The position numbers and the translations under genes are program-made. Below the pieces are notes generated by a model. That model was not told the origin of the DNA and ran no database searches. It saw only the letters and a list, made by a program, of their open reading frames with translations. Source: CANDOC01 sp965261725 (GTDB taxonomy: Bacteria; Pseudomonadota; Gammaproteobacteria; Pseudomonadales; Endozoicomonadaceae). From it: a stretch of DNA of 64,000 nucleotides. Shown in pieces: positions 9,180-18,083 of this stretch (position 1 is the first letter of the stretch; every line of letters starts with the position of its first letter). The stretch is taken from NCBI GenBank assembly GCA_965261725.1, contig CBDHDU010000011.1, positions 1 to 64,000 of the forward strand, given 5' to 3'.

Positions 9180-9506
9180 TCAGTCGCTGTCACGCGCCTG
9201 ACGATGATCTGTCGCATCATCAACTGTTCGCTTTGTTTCCAACGGAGAGGCTGAGGCTCCTGCTGTTTTCTTAAGAATCGATTTGGGCGTTTCTTTTTTG
9301 ATATCTCTGGCTCTGACGGATTCACCACTTTCAGATTCAGCCCTTGGGGTATCGCTGAAATAGCTCCCCTTAGATTCACTGACCGAAACACTTTTCCCAT
9401 TCCAAAGCACATCAGCAAAGGCTGCAACCGCTTTCCTGAGGCCGTCCTGCTGATACACCGCCTTCGCCTGATCAACCGCATGGCTGAAACTACTGATAAC
9501 ACTCAT
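9180..9506 (-). CDS. Small hydrophilic protein, unknown
   Basis: 108 aa. The N-terminal part (MSVISSFSHAVDQAKAVYQQDG) looks helical; the rest is Ser/Lys/Glu-rich and probably disordered, with a KKETPKSILKKTAG stretch. The ATG at 9506 is preceded by GGGAGCC at good ribosome-binding distance, which favours this frame over the overlapping frame 9167-9502. It converges with the membrane protein gene. No family recognised. Confidence 0.5.
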   Translation of the reverse strand: MSVISSFSHAVDQAKAVYQQDGLRKAVAAFADVLWNGKSVSVSESKGSYFSDTPRAESESGESVRARDIKKETPKSILKKTAGASASPLETKRTVDDATDHRQARDSD

Positions 9507-9873
9507 AACCCGGCTCCCTGCCAGTTATCACATGTAAACAATAGGTATCCCATACTCTGACGCGATAGTGCAAATACGCAAAAACATGACCTGCATCAGG
9601 AGCCACACGCACACACCACCCGTATAATTCGCCCCATTTATCGGGACACCAAGATACCAGCAAGAGCAAACCGATAGAAAAATCCGTTTCATGCTATTGG
9701 CTCGGTGTAGATTTAATAACCAAAAACTGTTCGAAATGACTGCCTGCGACCATACTGTGTGGTGGCCGTAAGCGGTGCAAATTTGCCATGTTTGCCTGAA
9801 ACGCGCTTTATTCTAAATCCAAAAGATAAAACCGCAGTTCACGGCTGAAGTAGAAGGATATTCGAGGTGCGCC
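9507..9873. other. Intergenic region upstream of cydA
   Basis: About 367 bp without a gene, between the divergently transcribed small orphan and cydA. It presumably holds both promoters. I looked for FNR-type (TTGAT-N4-ATCAA) and ArcA-type sites expected for cytochrome bd control and found no convincing match. A purine-rich AGAAGGATATTCGAGG stretch ends shortly before the cydA ATG at 9874 and can serve as its ribosome-binding site. Confidence 0.4.
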
Positions 9874-11440
9874 ATGATACCTGAAGAAGTCGTCGACCTA
9901 TCGCGCCTTCAGTTTGCGATAACAGCCCTGTACCACTTCCTGTTTGTACCCCTGACTATCGGGATGACCTTTATTCTGGCCATTATGGAGTCAGTTTATG
10001 TCATGACCGGCAAACAGGTTTACCGGGATATGACCAAGTTCTGGGGCAAACTGTTTGGTATTAACTTTGCGATCGGTGTTGCGACCGGTCTGACTATGGA
10101 ATTCCAGTTTGGCACAAAACTGGTCTTATTACTCTCATTATGTAGGTGACATCTTTGGTGCGCCGCTCGCCATTGAAGCATTGATGGCGTTCTTCCTTGA
10201 ATCGACCTTTGTCGGCATGTTCTTCTTTGGCTGGGATCGCCTCAGCAAAGTTCAACACCTTGCCTGCACCTGGCTGATGGCGATTGGTACCAATATGTCC
10301 GCCATGTGGATTCTGATTGCCAACGGCTGGATGCAGAACCCGGTCGGTGCCGAATTCAACTTCGAAACCATGCGAATGGAAATGACCAGCTTTGCCGAGC
10401 TGTTCTTTAACCCGGTGGCCCAGGTTAAATTTATCCATACCGCAGCGGCCGGTTATACCACCGCTTCTGTGTTCGTATTGTCTATCAGTGCTTACTACCT
10501 GCTGAAGAACCGCGATGTTGGCTTTGCCCGTCGTTCCTTTGCCGTTGCATCCGGTTTTGGTCTGGCGGCGATTCTTTCTACCCTGCTGCTGGGTGACGAA
10601 TCCGGTTACCACCTGGGTGATGTGCAGGAAGTCAAACTGGCGGCAATTGAAGCGGAATGGGAAACCCTGCCCGCACCGGCGCCGTTTACCGTGATCGGTA
10701 TTCCTAATCAGGAAAAAATGGAAACCGAATACGCCATCAAGATTCCTTACGTGATGGGTATTATCGCCACCCGCTCACTCGATAAGGAAGTGAAAGGTAT
10801 CCGTGAGCTGATCGTTAATAAAGAAGCCCGTATCCGCCGGGGTATGGTTGCTTACGATGTGCTGCAAAAACTGAAGAACGGTCAGGATACACCTGAGAAC
10901 CGTGAAAAGTTTGACGAGTATGTGGACGACCTCGGTTATGGCCTGCTGCTGAAGCGCTACACCCAAAATGTGGTAGATGCGACGGAAGAACAAATAAAGG
11001 CAACTGCCCGTGAAGCCATTCCGACCGTATGGCCGCTGTTCTTCTCCTTCCGCATTATGGTGGGTTGTGGTGTGCTGATGCTGCTGCTGTTCGTCACTGC
11101 ATTCTATAAAACCGCGCGCCGTACCGAATACAAGAGCCGCACCTTCCTGAAACTGTGCATGTTCAGCCTGCCGCTGCCATGGATTGCCTCTGAAATGGGC
11201 TGGTTTGTTGCAGAATATGGCCGTCAACCATGGACAATCTCCGGTATTCTGCCGACGTATGTGTCGACTTCACACCTGACGGCTGCAGACCTGTATCTGA
11301 GCCTGACAGTTTTCACCCTGCTCTACGGCCTAATGGCCGTTGTTGAAGTCTATCTGATGCAGAAGTTTGCACGCAAAGGACCCAGCAGCCTGCATACCGG
11401 TCGTTATCATCATGAACTACCGGAAAACAAGACGGCATAA
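9874..11440 (+). pseudogene. cydA: Cytochrome bd oxidase subunit I with a one-base frameshift
   Basis: Subunit I of the cytochrome bd quinol oxidase, the high-affinity terminal oxidase of the inner membrane. Translation from 9874 gives RLQFAITALYHFLFVPLT (heme-ligand His in YHFLF) through TMEFQFGTK, then a stop at 10149. The expected continuation NWSYYSHYVGDIFGAPLAIE, highly conserved in CydA, lies in the +1 register and runs to 11440. The cause is one extra A in the run at 10116-10119 (ACAAAAC where ACAAAC is expected). With it removed the protein is 521 aa, matching E. coli CydA (522), with the long Q-loop and VAEYGRQPW intact. It is either a genuine mutation or a homopolymer sequencing error; the otherwise perfect conservation favours error or a very recent event. 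Confidence 0.9.
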
Positions 11441-11469
11441 GCCCAATAATCAGAAGGAAGAGCAGTACA

Positions 11470-12609
11470 ATGATTGAATATGAAGTACTCCGGCTGATCT
11501 GGTGGGTGCTGATAGGCGTCCTCTTTATCGGCTTTGCCATCACCGATGGCTACGACCTGGGTGCCGCCAACCTGTTGCCGGTGCTGGGTCGTGACGATAT
11601 GGAAAAACGACTGGTAATTAATGCCGTAGCACCGCACTGGGATGGTAACCAGGTGTGGTTTATCACCGCCGCCGGTGCTCTGTTTGCCGCATGGCCGCTG
11701 GTTTATGCAACCGCATTCTCCGGTTTTTACTGGGCACTGATGCTGGTGCTGTTTGCACTGATTCTGCGCCCGCTGGCATTTGATTACCGTTCCAAACTGG
11801 ATGATCCTCGCTGGCGTAATGCATGGGACTGGGGTCTGTTTATCAGTGGTTTTGTCCCGTCACTGATTTTCGGTGTCGCCATCGGCAACCTGTTTCAGGG
11901 TTATGATTTCAGCTTCAACGAATTTATGCAGTCGCAGTTTACCGGCAGCTTCTTCGGCCTGCTAAATCCGTTTGCCCTGATGTGTGGTGTACTGAGCGTT
12001 TGCATGCTGACCATGCACGGTGCCAGCTGGCTGAAACTGCGTACTGAAGCGGAAATGGCCGACCGCGCCAGCCGCATCGCCCGCCTGTTTGCCGTACTGG
12101 TTATTATCCTGTTTGCTGTGGGCGGCTTCTGGGTTAACCAGATTCCGGGCTATGAAATCACCAGCGTGATTGATGGTAATGCGCCGTCTAACCCGGCAGG
12201 CAAAACTGTTGAAGTGATTGCCACCGGTGCCTGGCTGGCTAACTACAGCAAATACCCGCTGATGATGCTTGCCCCGGTTATCGGCTTTGCCGGTGCGCTG
12301 GGTGTACTAATGCTGTCCGGTTCCCGCTTTGCGGCGCTGAACTTTACCAGCAGTGCGCTGACGCAGGCCGGTATTATTGCTACCGCAGGTCTGTCCCTGT
12401 TCCCGTTCGTTCTGCCTTCCAGCAGCCACCCGGAATTCAGCCTGACCCTGTGGGATGCAACATCCAGCTACCTGACACTAGGTATTATGACCATCGTGGC
12501 AGGTATTATGGTACCGACCATTCTGGGCTATACCATCTGGTGTTTCTATCAAATGTGGGGACGCGTTTCCCGTCAGCATATCGCTGAAAACAGTCATTCA
12601 CTTTACTGA
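11470..12609 (+). CDS. cydB: Cytochrome bd oxidase subunit II
   Basis: 379-aa integral membrane partner of CydA. Diagnostic blocks are FIGFAITDGYDLGAANLLPVLGRDD near the N-terminus, PHWDGNQVWFITAAGALFAAWPLVYAT, and PFVLPSSSHPEFSLTLWDATSS near residue 315; Asp and Trp residues of these blocks are conserved in the family. About nine membrane helices are expected. It starts 29 bp after cydA, with AGAAGGAAGAG as ribosome-binding site, and is followed after 14 bp by cydX, so the three form one operon. Confidence 0.95.
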   Translation: MIEYEVLRLIWWVLIGVLFIGFAITDGYDLGAANLLPVLGRDDMEKRLVINAVAPHWDGNQVWFITAAGALFAAWPLVYATAFSGFYWALMLVLFALILRPLAFDYRSKLDDPRWRNAWDWGLFISGFVPSLIFGVAIGNLFQGYDFSFNEFMQSQFTGSFFGLLNPFALMCGVLSVCMLTMHGASWLKLRTEAEMADRASRIARLFAVLVIILFAVGGFWVNQIPGYEITSVIDGNAPSNPAGKTVEVIATGAWLANYSKYPLMMLAPVIGFAGALGVLMLSGSRFAALNFTSSALTQAGIIATAGLSLFPFVLPSSSHPEFSLTLWDATSSYLTLGIMTIVAGIMVPTILGYTIWCFYQMWGRVSRQHIAENSHSLY

Positions 12610-12623
12610 GGGGGAACAACAGT

Positions 12624-12770
12624 ATGTGGTATTTTTCCTGGATTCTCGGCGTATTGCTCGCCTGCTCCTTCGGGATTATCAATGTGATGTGGTATGAATT
12701 TCATCATCATGACTTCTCGAATAAAATCAATGGGTTAGATGAAGACGATGAACAAAGTGTACAAAAATAA
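12624..12770 (+). CDS. cydX: Cytochrome bd accessory small subunit CydX
   Basis: 48-aa single-helix protein starting MWYFSWILGVLLACSFGI, the classical CydX opening with the conserved WYF and hydrophobic helix, followed by a charged tail (HHHDFSNKI...DEDDEQSVQK). GGGGG before the ATG gives a ribosome-binding site. CydX stabilises the bd-I hemes. Its 3' end overlaps a 10-bp-stem inverted repeat (12756-12780), and a terminator follows. A diverged copy of its 3' half exists near 52165, where it is a remnant. Confidence 0.92.
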   Translation: MWYFSWILGVLLACSFGIINVMWYEFHHHDFSNKINGLDEDDEQSVQK

Positions 12771-12780
12771 TTTGTACACT
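12756..12780 (+). repeat. Perfect inverted repeat spanning the cydX stop codon
   Basis: AGTGTACAAA, loop AATAA, then TTTGTACACT: a perfect 10-bp stem around the cydX stop codon. The same structure is kept unchanged in the diverged copy at 52233-52257, where the surrounding cydX remnant has several substitutions. It could be an RNA hairpin at the mRNA end or a protein-binding palindrome with TGTACA half-sites. Confidence 0.6.
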
Positions 12781-12813
12781 TTCAACAATAGGTAACAATC
12801 TTCGTTTATCTAT

Positions 12814-12840
12814 CAGGGGCTGTACAAAAGCCCCTGTTTT
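12814..12840 (+). terminator. Rho-independent terminator of the cydABX operon
   Basis: Stem CAGGGGCT/AGCCCCTG with loop GTACAAA, followed directly by TTTT. It lies 43 bp after the cydX stop. The homologous copy near 52290 keeps the stem, but its T tract is interrupted (TGATTTC). Confidence 0.85.
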
Positions 12841-12846
12841 CATTTA

Positions 12847-12991
12847 ACACTTTGGTGCAGGTCAGATTCATGCCCCAGAGTGCATTTCACATCACCGCAC
12901 TTCAGTACAGATCGAATTCACGCACTTTGGTACACATTGTATTTATGTACTCCAGTGCATCCTGAAAATCACATCCGCGTACTCCAGTACA
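12847..12991. repeat. Array of 13-bp near-palindromes with 25-bp period, copy 1
   Basis: Six units matching roughly GYACTYYRGTRCA start near 12847, 12872, 12897, 12922, 12947 and 12979. The first five are exactly 25 bp apart; the last step is 32 bp. Examples are GCACTTCAGTACA (12897), GCACTTTGGTACA (12922), GTACTCCAGTGCA (12947) and GTACTCCAGTACA (12979). The 12-bp spacers are only weakly alike. Because 25 is not a multiple of three, this is not a protein repeat. The same array with identical spacing occurs at 52323-52467. Function unknown. Confidence 0.7.
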
Positions 12992-13262
12992 GGTCGCGTT
13001 TCCCAACATCGATATTCAATCATCAACAATCCTCGCGCCCATATGACGCACTGCCACGCATTTCGTGCCCTGCGTGATGCAACATCATTGCAGGCATTCA
13101 AAATTCAATGAGCGCGTTCCTACGCATTGCTGCAACCCGTCCGTTAGTGCAACAAAAATATCTCAAAAAAGCTTCAGGTCTGATGAGGCATTTCCTACAG
13201 TTGGCTTCATTAACGGATTAATTCAAATCAAAAGGATGTTTCAACTCAAAAAGAGATTCAAA

Positions 13263-13327
13263 ATGAAAAAGAAAACCAGCCCAATAAAGCAATTCCTCGT
13301 TACTCAGTTGATGGATGAAATTGAAAA
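13263..13327 (+). pseudogene. 5' fragment of a small charged-protein gene, cut by an IS
   Basis: Encodes MKKKTSPIKQFLVTQLMDEIEK, then runs into the IS1595-type element at 13328. The homologue at 52739-52972 shows the original continuation. Upstream AAAGAGATTCAAA may serve as a weak ribosome-binding site. Function unknown. Confidence 0.6.
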
Positions 13328-14353
13328 GGCTCTTAATGGATTCCGGGGGGTTACCCCAGCAGCAAGCCAAGCAACCCTGAAATAGCTGCTTTTCCCCTAC
13401 GTTTGATGTTATGGATGCATTCAAAAAATCCCAAGTATAGTGGCAGCTTATCCTGTGAAATTCCACGGTGAGGGCGCAACCAGGATCGCAGCAACGACCA
13501 GAAGCCCTCCATCGTATTCACATGCACCTCGTGAAAACCATCACCATCTTCATCCCGGGCATACTCCCCAGCGCCATGACAGACAGATTTACGATCATAA
13601 CCCCATTGCTCAAGCCTGTCGTAAATGCTGTATTCATCAGTATAAATCAGCGTTCCCGGCGCTATGAATTCTGTAATCAGGGGCTTGATTGTTACCTGCT
13701 TGACATTAGGCAGCATACGGATCACAACCTGCCCACCCCGCTGGATCATGCCAAAGATCGGAGGCTTTTCTTTCTCCAGAGTACCGCGACCACGAGCACC
13801 TCTCAAACGGTTACGGCGGGCTGTCCGCCCTTTTTTTTCACCGCTTCAGGCTGGCCTTTATGCCCCGATACAACGTAAACCTCGTCACATTCAACCTTGC
13901 CGTCCAGAACGGTGACCGGGCGTTTGTTGCAGACACTTGTCCTGAGCTGCTGTGTCATCTTTTGCACATCGCTTTTGTTCAGGTCAAGTTCAAGTGCAAT
14001 CTGTCTGTTCGACTGATTGAGTGACATCAGGTACAAGCAGTGTATCCAGATTTTTAAAGGCTGGTGATGCCCTGAAAACACCGATAAAGTCAGATCATCA
14101 AAGCGACGCCGACAACACTTGCACCAGTAACGCTGTCGCTCCGGCTGAGTGTTATCTTTACCTTGTCGGGTAATATCAGGGCTTTGACAGCGAGGACAAA
14201 CGACACCATCCGGCCAGCGCATTTGCCTGACTTGTTCGTAACATTTGGCGTTATCGAGGAGATCATGAAACTTCATCATACCGCTGTTTTACACGAATGT
14301 GGACGTTAGTTTCAACCGCAGTTACCTCAACACCCCGGAATCCATTAAGAGCC
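13328..14353 (-). mobile_element. IS1595-family (ISXO2-like) element
   Basis: 1026 bp with terminal inverted repeats GGCTCTTAATGGATTCCGGG at both ends. No target duplication: the left flank ends ATTGAAAA (in a small gene) and the right flank begins AAAGCTTT (inside an ISAs1 transposase). The flanks therefore come from different places, so recombination or deletion has occurred next to this copy. It carries one transposase gene in two frames. Confidence 0.88.
13351..14279 (-). pseudogene. IS1595-family transposase in two overlapping frames
   Basis: The upstream frame (14279-13803) has an N-terminal zinc ribbon (CPRCQSPD, then CKCC) and the first catalytic Asp region KVECDEVYV. The downstream frame (to 13351) has the ISXO2-like core with YTDEYSIYD and NTMEGFWSLLRSWLRPHRG. 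They meet at a run of eight A followed by GGGC on the coding strand. Reading GTGAAAAAAAAGGGC in the -1 register joins AVKKK to GRTARRNRLRGARGRGT, which is what a normal ISXO2 transposase reads there. It could be a programmed slip on the A run or a simple indel. Confidence 0.8.
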
Positions 14354-14966
14354 AAAGCTTTTTCTGGTTGCCTTTTACTGCCAGAACATAGTCTGCACCT
14401 TGCTCGACACACTGCTTTGCCACTTTTTTCTGACAGCCCATAGCATCCAGTGTGACAAGACAGCCTTTAAGCTCCAGAGCTTTGAGCAGTTTTGGAATAG
14501 CAGTCACTTCATTGGACTTTTGGTCAACACGCTCTTGCCCAAGTACCAACCCCAGTTCAACACTCCAGGCACTGACCAGCAGTACCGGTTGCTTCCCCTG
14601 GTCTTTGGAGCCCCTCAGAACCTTCCCATCAACAGCAAGGTGATGACTGCCTGAAATTTCAGTCAATGTCTGTCTAATCCAAGCTGTAAAGCAAGCTTCG
14701 AACGCCACCGGATCAAGTAAACAGAAGACTCTCCGGAACGTATATTTAGAGGGTATGCCAGCAGGCAGCTCCAAAAAAGTTTTAAACCAGTCCTCTTTGC
14801 AGTGGCCGAAGTCTTCTATGTCTTGCCACTCATCAGCCCCACATATGACAGCGCACACAGCAATGATGAGAATATCGAGCAAGTTGTGATCACACATGCC
14901 TGAACAGCGAGGATCAGGAACTTTGGCTAGAAATTGAGAAAGAGGTTGGTACTGCTTGGCATCCAT
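14354..14966 (-). pseudogene. ISAs1-family transposase, C-terminally truncated
   Basis: About 205 residues of an ISAs1-type transposase (MDAKQYQPLSQFLAKVPDPR..., LAVDGKVLRGSK with the first catalytic Asp, VTLDAMGCQKKVAKQ with the second). It is cut at ADYVLAVKGNQKKLW by the IS1595-type element; the third catalytic residue is lost. It differs from the two full ISAs1 copies further right, so it belongs to a different element. I cannot find its left terminal repeat in 14967-15211, which otherwise holds nothing I recognise. Confidence 0.85.
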
Positions 14967-15211
14967 GCGAATGAGCTACTCAGAAAGATTGCAATTAACG
15001 GGGTGGAGAGCTTACAACAAATTCATTTTTGAGTGTTCAGATTGATGCAATTGCCCTGTCATAAAGAGCAATAACCAGCATCTCTGCACATTGGACACGG
15101 CGTATTCCAAAGGTAAATCTTTCTTCTTTTATTTAGAAAACAATCAGCTACAAACATTCAACAAACACCAAACCCGAATAAAACTGAAGCACCAATTTGG
15201 AAAGATCAACC

Positions 15212-15415
15212 ATGAATAAAGAACAATTGAAAAAAGAACTCGGCTACAACGCAATTTTTGCCAGCAGAGACAGCATGGATGAAGCCTTCAAATACTTAGA
15301 AGAAGTAGCAAAAGCCACCGATGCAGCAGGCCACGTGATCATTGCAGCGATGGTTGTGCTCAATACGCATATAGAACAGGTTGTTGAACACTACGAACTG
15401 GCACCCAAAAAATAA
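15212..15415 (+). CDS. Small protein of unknown function
   Basis: 67 aa, MNKEQLKKELGYNAIFASRDSM..., mildly acidic and probably all helical, with an Ala/Val-rich stretch HVIIAAMVVLNTHIEQVVEHYEL. The ATG at 15212 is preferred over the TTG at 15197. Its stop codon lies inside the target site of the ISL3 element that follows, and insertion did not change the coding sequence. No family recognised. Confidence 0.5.
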   Translation: MNKEQLKKELGYNAIFASRDSMDEAFKYLEEVAKATDAAGHVIIAAMVVLNTHIEQVVEHYELAPKK

Positions 15416-16790
15416 GGCTCTTCAGGGATAACTGTGGGTAAAAGCGAACAAGATTTGAGGATAGAAACACCAGTGCCTGACTTTTGATAGCTTTTTGTTG
15501 ATGGACAAAAAAACAACAAAAGGCAGCACTGATGCTGATTAAAACTATCCTCAATAAAGTTCATAAACTCAAGTCTTTTGTTTATCAGGATGTAAAACTC
15601 GGCTTCTATCAGGGCTCTGAAGTATTCAATGTGACTGTGGCTCCACGGAAGAACAGTCATGCTATCTGCTCAGGATGCAAAAAAGCTGCTCCGGGCTATG
15701 ACCGCCTTACTGAGCGTCGCTTCGAATTCGTTCCCCTCTGGGGCATCAGGGTTTTTCTGCTCTACAGAATGCGTCGGGTTGAATGCAAGACATGTGGTGT
15801 AAAGGTTGAACAGGTTCCATGGGCGGATGGCAAGAAAGAACTTACCAAAGTCTACATGCAGTTTTTGGCAAGCTGGGCCCGAAAGCTCTCGTGGAAAGAG
15901 GTTGCCTGCATTTTCAATACCTCATGGGAGAAGGTCTTTCATGCTGTTGAGTATGTGGTTGAATGGGGCAAAGCACATCGCCCTCTCGACAATATCAAGG
16001 CCATTGGTGTAGATGAGGTGGCGTATCAAACAGGTCATAAATACCTGACTGTGGTTTACCAGATCGACCGTGATTACACACGGCTGTTGTGGTTGGACAG
16101 GAGCGAACCGAAGCCACCATTCGCCGTTTCTTCTCATTCTTTGGTGCACAGAGAAGCCAGCAGTTGGAATATGTCTGCTCTGACATGTGGCAGCCCTACG
16201 TGAAAGCGATTGCGGAGTATGCCAGCCAGGCGCTGCATATTCTGGATCGTTTTCATATTGTTGCCATGTTGAACAAGGCCATTGATGAAGTCAGAGCCTC
16301 AGAACACAAACAGCTTCAGGCAGCCGGATATGAACCTGTTCTGAAAAAAACTCGCTGGTGCCTACTCAAGAGAAAAGAGAACCTGACCGAGAAAGAAGAG
16401 ATCAAGCTAAACACAGTACTCCGGTACAACCTGAAAAGTGTCAGGGGTTACCTGCTCAGAGAAGAGTTCCAGGTTTTCTGGGACTACATCTCACCACACT
16501 GGGCAGGAAAGTATCTGGATCGGTGGTGTACAAGAGTCATGCGATCAAAGATAGAGCCAATGAAGAAAGTGGCTAAAACTGTTCGGCGACATAAGCCGCT
16601 TATCCTGAACTGGTTCAGGGCAAAAAAGGCATTTTCCAGCGGAATTGTTGAAGGGCTGAATACCAGGATAAAACTCACTACGAGAAAATCGTATGGATTC
16701 AGAACCTATAAATGTGCAGAAATTGCTTTATATCATGCGCTTGGCAAGCTGCCTGAACCAGAAACTACCCATAGATTTTGCTGACGAGGC
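15416..16790 (+). mobile_element. ISL3-family element
   Basis: 1375 bp, beginning GGCTCTTCAGGGATAACTGT, with a right end that reads inward as GCCTCGTCAGCAAAATCTAT (imperfect inverted repeat, about 17 of 24 matches). Flanked by an exact 8-bp duplication AAAAATAA (15408-15415 and 16791-16798), as expected for ISL3. The transposase is frameshifted. Confidence 0.92.
15532..16784 (+). pseudogene. ISL3-family transposase, frameshifted
   Basis: The N-terminal zinc-finger part (ICSGCKKAAPGY...RVECKTCGVK), helix-turn-helix region and first catalytic segment (IKAIGVDEVAYQTGHKY) lie in the first frame, ending at 16203. From about 16095 the second frame continues VGQERTEATIRRFF...YVCSDMWQPY...LDRFHIV...GIVEGLNTRIKL to 16784. 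One G is missing at the TTGTGGTTGG junction (TTGTGGGTTGG expected). Probably inactive. Confidence 0.88.
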
Positions 16791-16798
16791 AAAAATAA

Positions 16799-17148
16799 TA
16801 ACCCCTCTCCCAACTTTCTGCCTGCTTTCCACTGCCACACACCCACGTGGCAGTTGATCTGACAGCGCCTTCGGCTCAAGCTAACCCGCCTGTATCGTTA
16901 TAAGACACTCCACGAGCACATTACCGATAAGTACCATTTTTGTTGGCTTTTTGATGATAAATCATTACTCATCTCGATAGCGAAGACCATACCCAAAGCT
17001 GGTACAATTTCCCGCAAAATTACTCTAACGTGTACGTTTGTTTTATAAACATACCGTTATTCAAGCTACCGAGACCCACGCTTCGCCAGTCAATAAGAGA
17101 CCATGGCTCAATCTCCGGGCGGTAGCGTGTCTAATAACAAGGAATGTC
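16799..17148. other. Intergenic region upstream of the Mrr-like gene
   Basis: About 350 bp without a convincing gene. It contains an inverted repeat ACTGCCAC...GTGGCAGT near 16832-16855 (8-bp stem, 8-base loop, no T tract). An in-frame extension of the Mrr gene to 17038 exists but lacks a ribosome-binding site. I see no clear promoter motif. Confidence 0.35.
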
Positions 17149-18060
17149 ATGGCAATCCCCGATTTTCAAGGCACTATGCGGCCTTTGCTTAACAGTGTGG
17201 CCGACGGGTCTGTTCACCAATTCAACGATGCTTTTTCCCGAGTCTGTGAACATTTCCAGTTAACCGATGAAGAGAAAACAGAAAAATTACCCTCAGGAAA
17301 ACAGACGGTAATTCGCAATCGAGTCGCCTGGGCTCGAACCTATATGCAAAAGGCCGGGCTGCTTACAGCTCCCGGTCGTTCCCAACTACAGATTACAGAT
17401 CGAGGCCTGCAGGCATTGCAGGATTGCCCCGAGCGTATTGATGCAAAATACCTGAAGCAATTTCCTGAATTTAAAGACTTCCACACACGAAAGAAAAAAG
17501 ATAAAACACCCGAAACAACCACCTCTAACGACGATGTAGCCGAGACTCCAGAAGAACAAATCGAAAATGCCCACAGTTCTCTGCGTGAAAATCTGGCCTC
17601 CGACCTGCTTGAAATGATCAAGCAACAATCCCCCACCTTTTTCGAACAGCTGGTCGTCGACCTGATGTTAAAGATGGGGTATGGCGGTTCTCGTGAAGAA
17701 GCGGGACGCGCTACTCAACAGTCTGCCGATGGAGGCATTGATGGCGTCATCCACGAAGACCGTCTCGGTCTGGATACTATCTACCTTCAGGCCAAACGCT
17801 GGGAAAACACCGTAGGCCGTCCGGAAATCCAGAAGTTTGCCGGAGCCTTGCAAGGTGAAGGGGCAGCCAAAGGTGTGTTTATTACCACCAGCGATTACAG
17901 CGCCGGTGCCCGTGAATATGCCCGACGGGTTAACAGTCGCATTGTCTTGATTGATGGCCGCCAGCTGGCTCAGTTGATGATTGATTCTGGTCTGGGCGTC
18001 AGCACCCGCGATGTGTACGAAATCAAAACCATCGACTCTGATTATTTTTCTGACAACTAA
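17149..18060 (+). CDS. Mrr-like restriction endonuclease
   Basis: 303 aa from ATG 17149 (MAIPDFQGTMRPLLNS), preceded by AAGGA. The N-terminal winged-helix Mrr_N domain (residues 1-90) precedes a charged linker, then a PD-(D/E)XK Mrr catalytic domain. Catalytic residues are in QSADGGIDGVIHED and YLQAKRW, followed by IQKFAGAL...AKGVFITTSDYSAGAREYA, the usual Mrr tail. Mrr enzymes cut modified DNA. Placement 23 bp before hsdM on the same strand suggests joint transcription in a defence locus. Appears intact. Confidence 0.9.
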   Translation: MAIPDFQGTMRPLLNSVADGSVHQFNDAFSRVCEHFQLTDEEKTEKLPSGKQTVIRNRVAWARTYMQKAGLLTAPGRSQLQITDRGLQALQDCPERIDAKYLKQFPEFKDFHTRKKKDKTPETTTSNDDVAETPEEQIENAHSSLRENLASDLLEMIKQQSPTFFEQLVVDLMLKMGYGGSREEAGRATQQSADGGIDGVIHEDRLGLDTIYLQAKRWENTVGRPEIQKFAGALQGEGAAKGVFITTSDYSAGAREYARRVNSRIVLIDGRQLAQLMIDSGLGVSTRDVYEIKTIDSDYFSDN

Positions 18061-18083
18061 TTCTTTTACCGAATCCCTTCCCT

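Larger units (their letters stand above)
12683..13327 (+). repeat. Segmental duplication, copy 1 (cydX 3' half to small-gene start)
   Basis: About 645 bp resembling 52163-52804 along its whole length with scattered substitutions. It contains the 3' part of cydX, the TGTACA inverted repeat, the terminator, the 25-bp-period array and the start of a small gene. The region 12771-13262 has no convincing gene of its own. This copy ends abruptly where an IS1595-type element begins at 13328, while copy 2 continues through the small gene. Confidence 0.8.

Noticed and set aside
9167..9502. 111-aa frame overlapping 9180-9506 on the same strand
   Set aside because: Composition is Arg/Ile-rich like an out-of-frame shadow and it lacks the ribosome-binding site that precedes the other frame.
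12847..12991. CRISPR-like array
   Set aside because: Units are 13 bp with 12-bp spacers that resemble each other; period 25 bp is too short for CRISPR, and there are no cas genes.
13065..13385. 106-aa frame over the repeat region and the small-gene start
   Set aside because: The part before the Met at 13263 has no ribosome-binding site and is low-complexity repeat sequence; the last residues come from the IS end.
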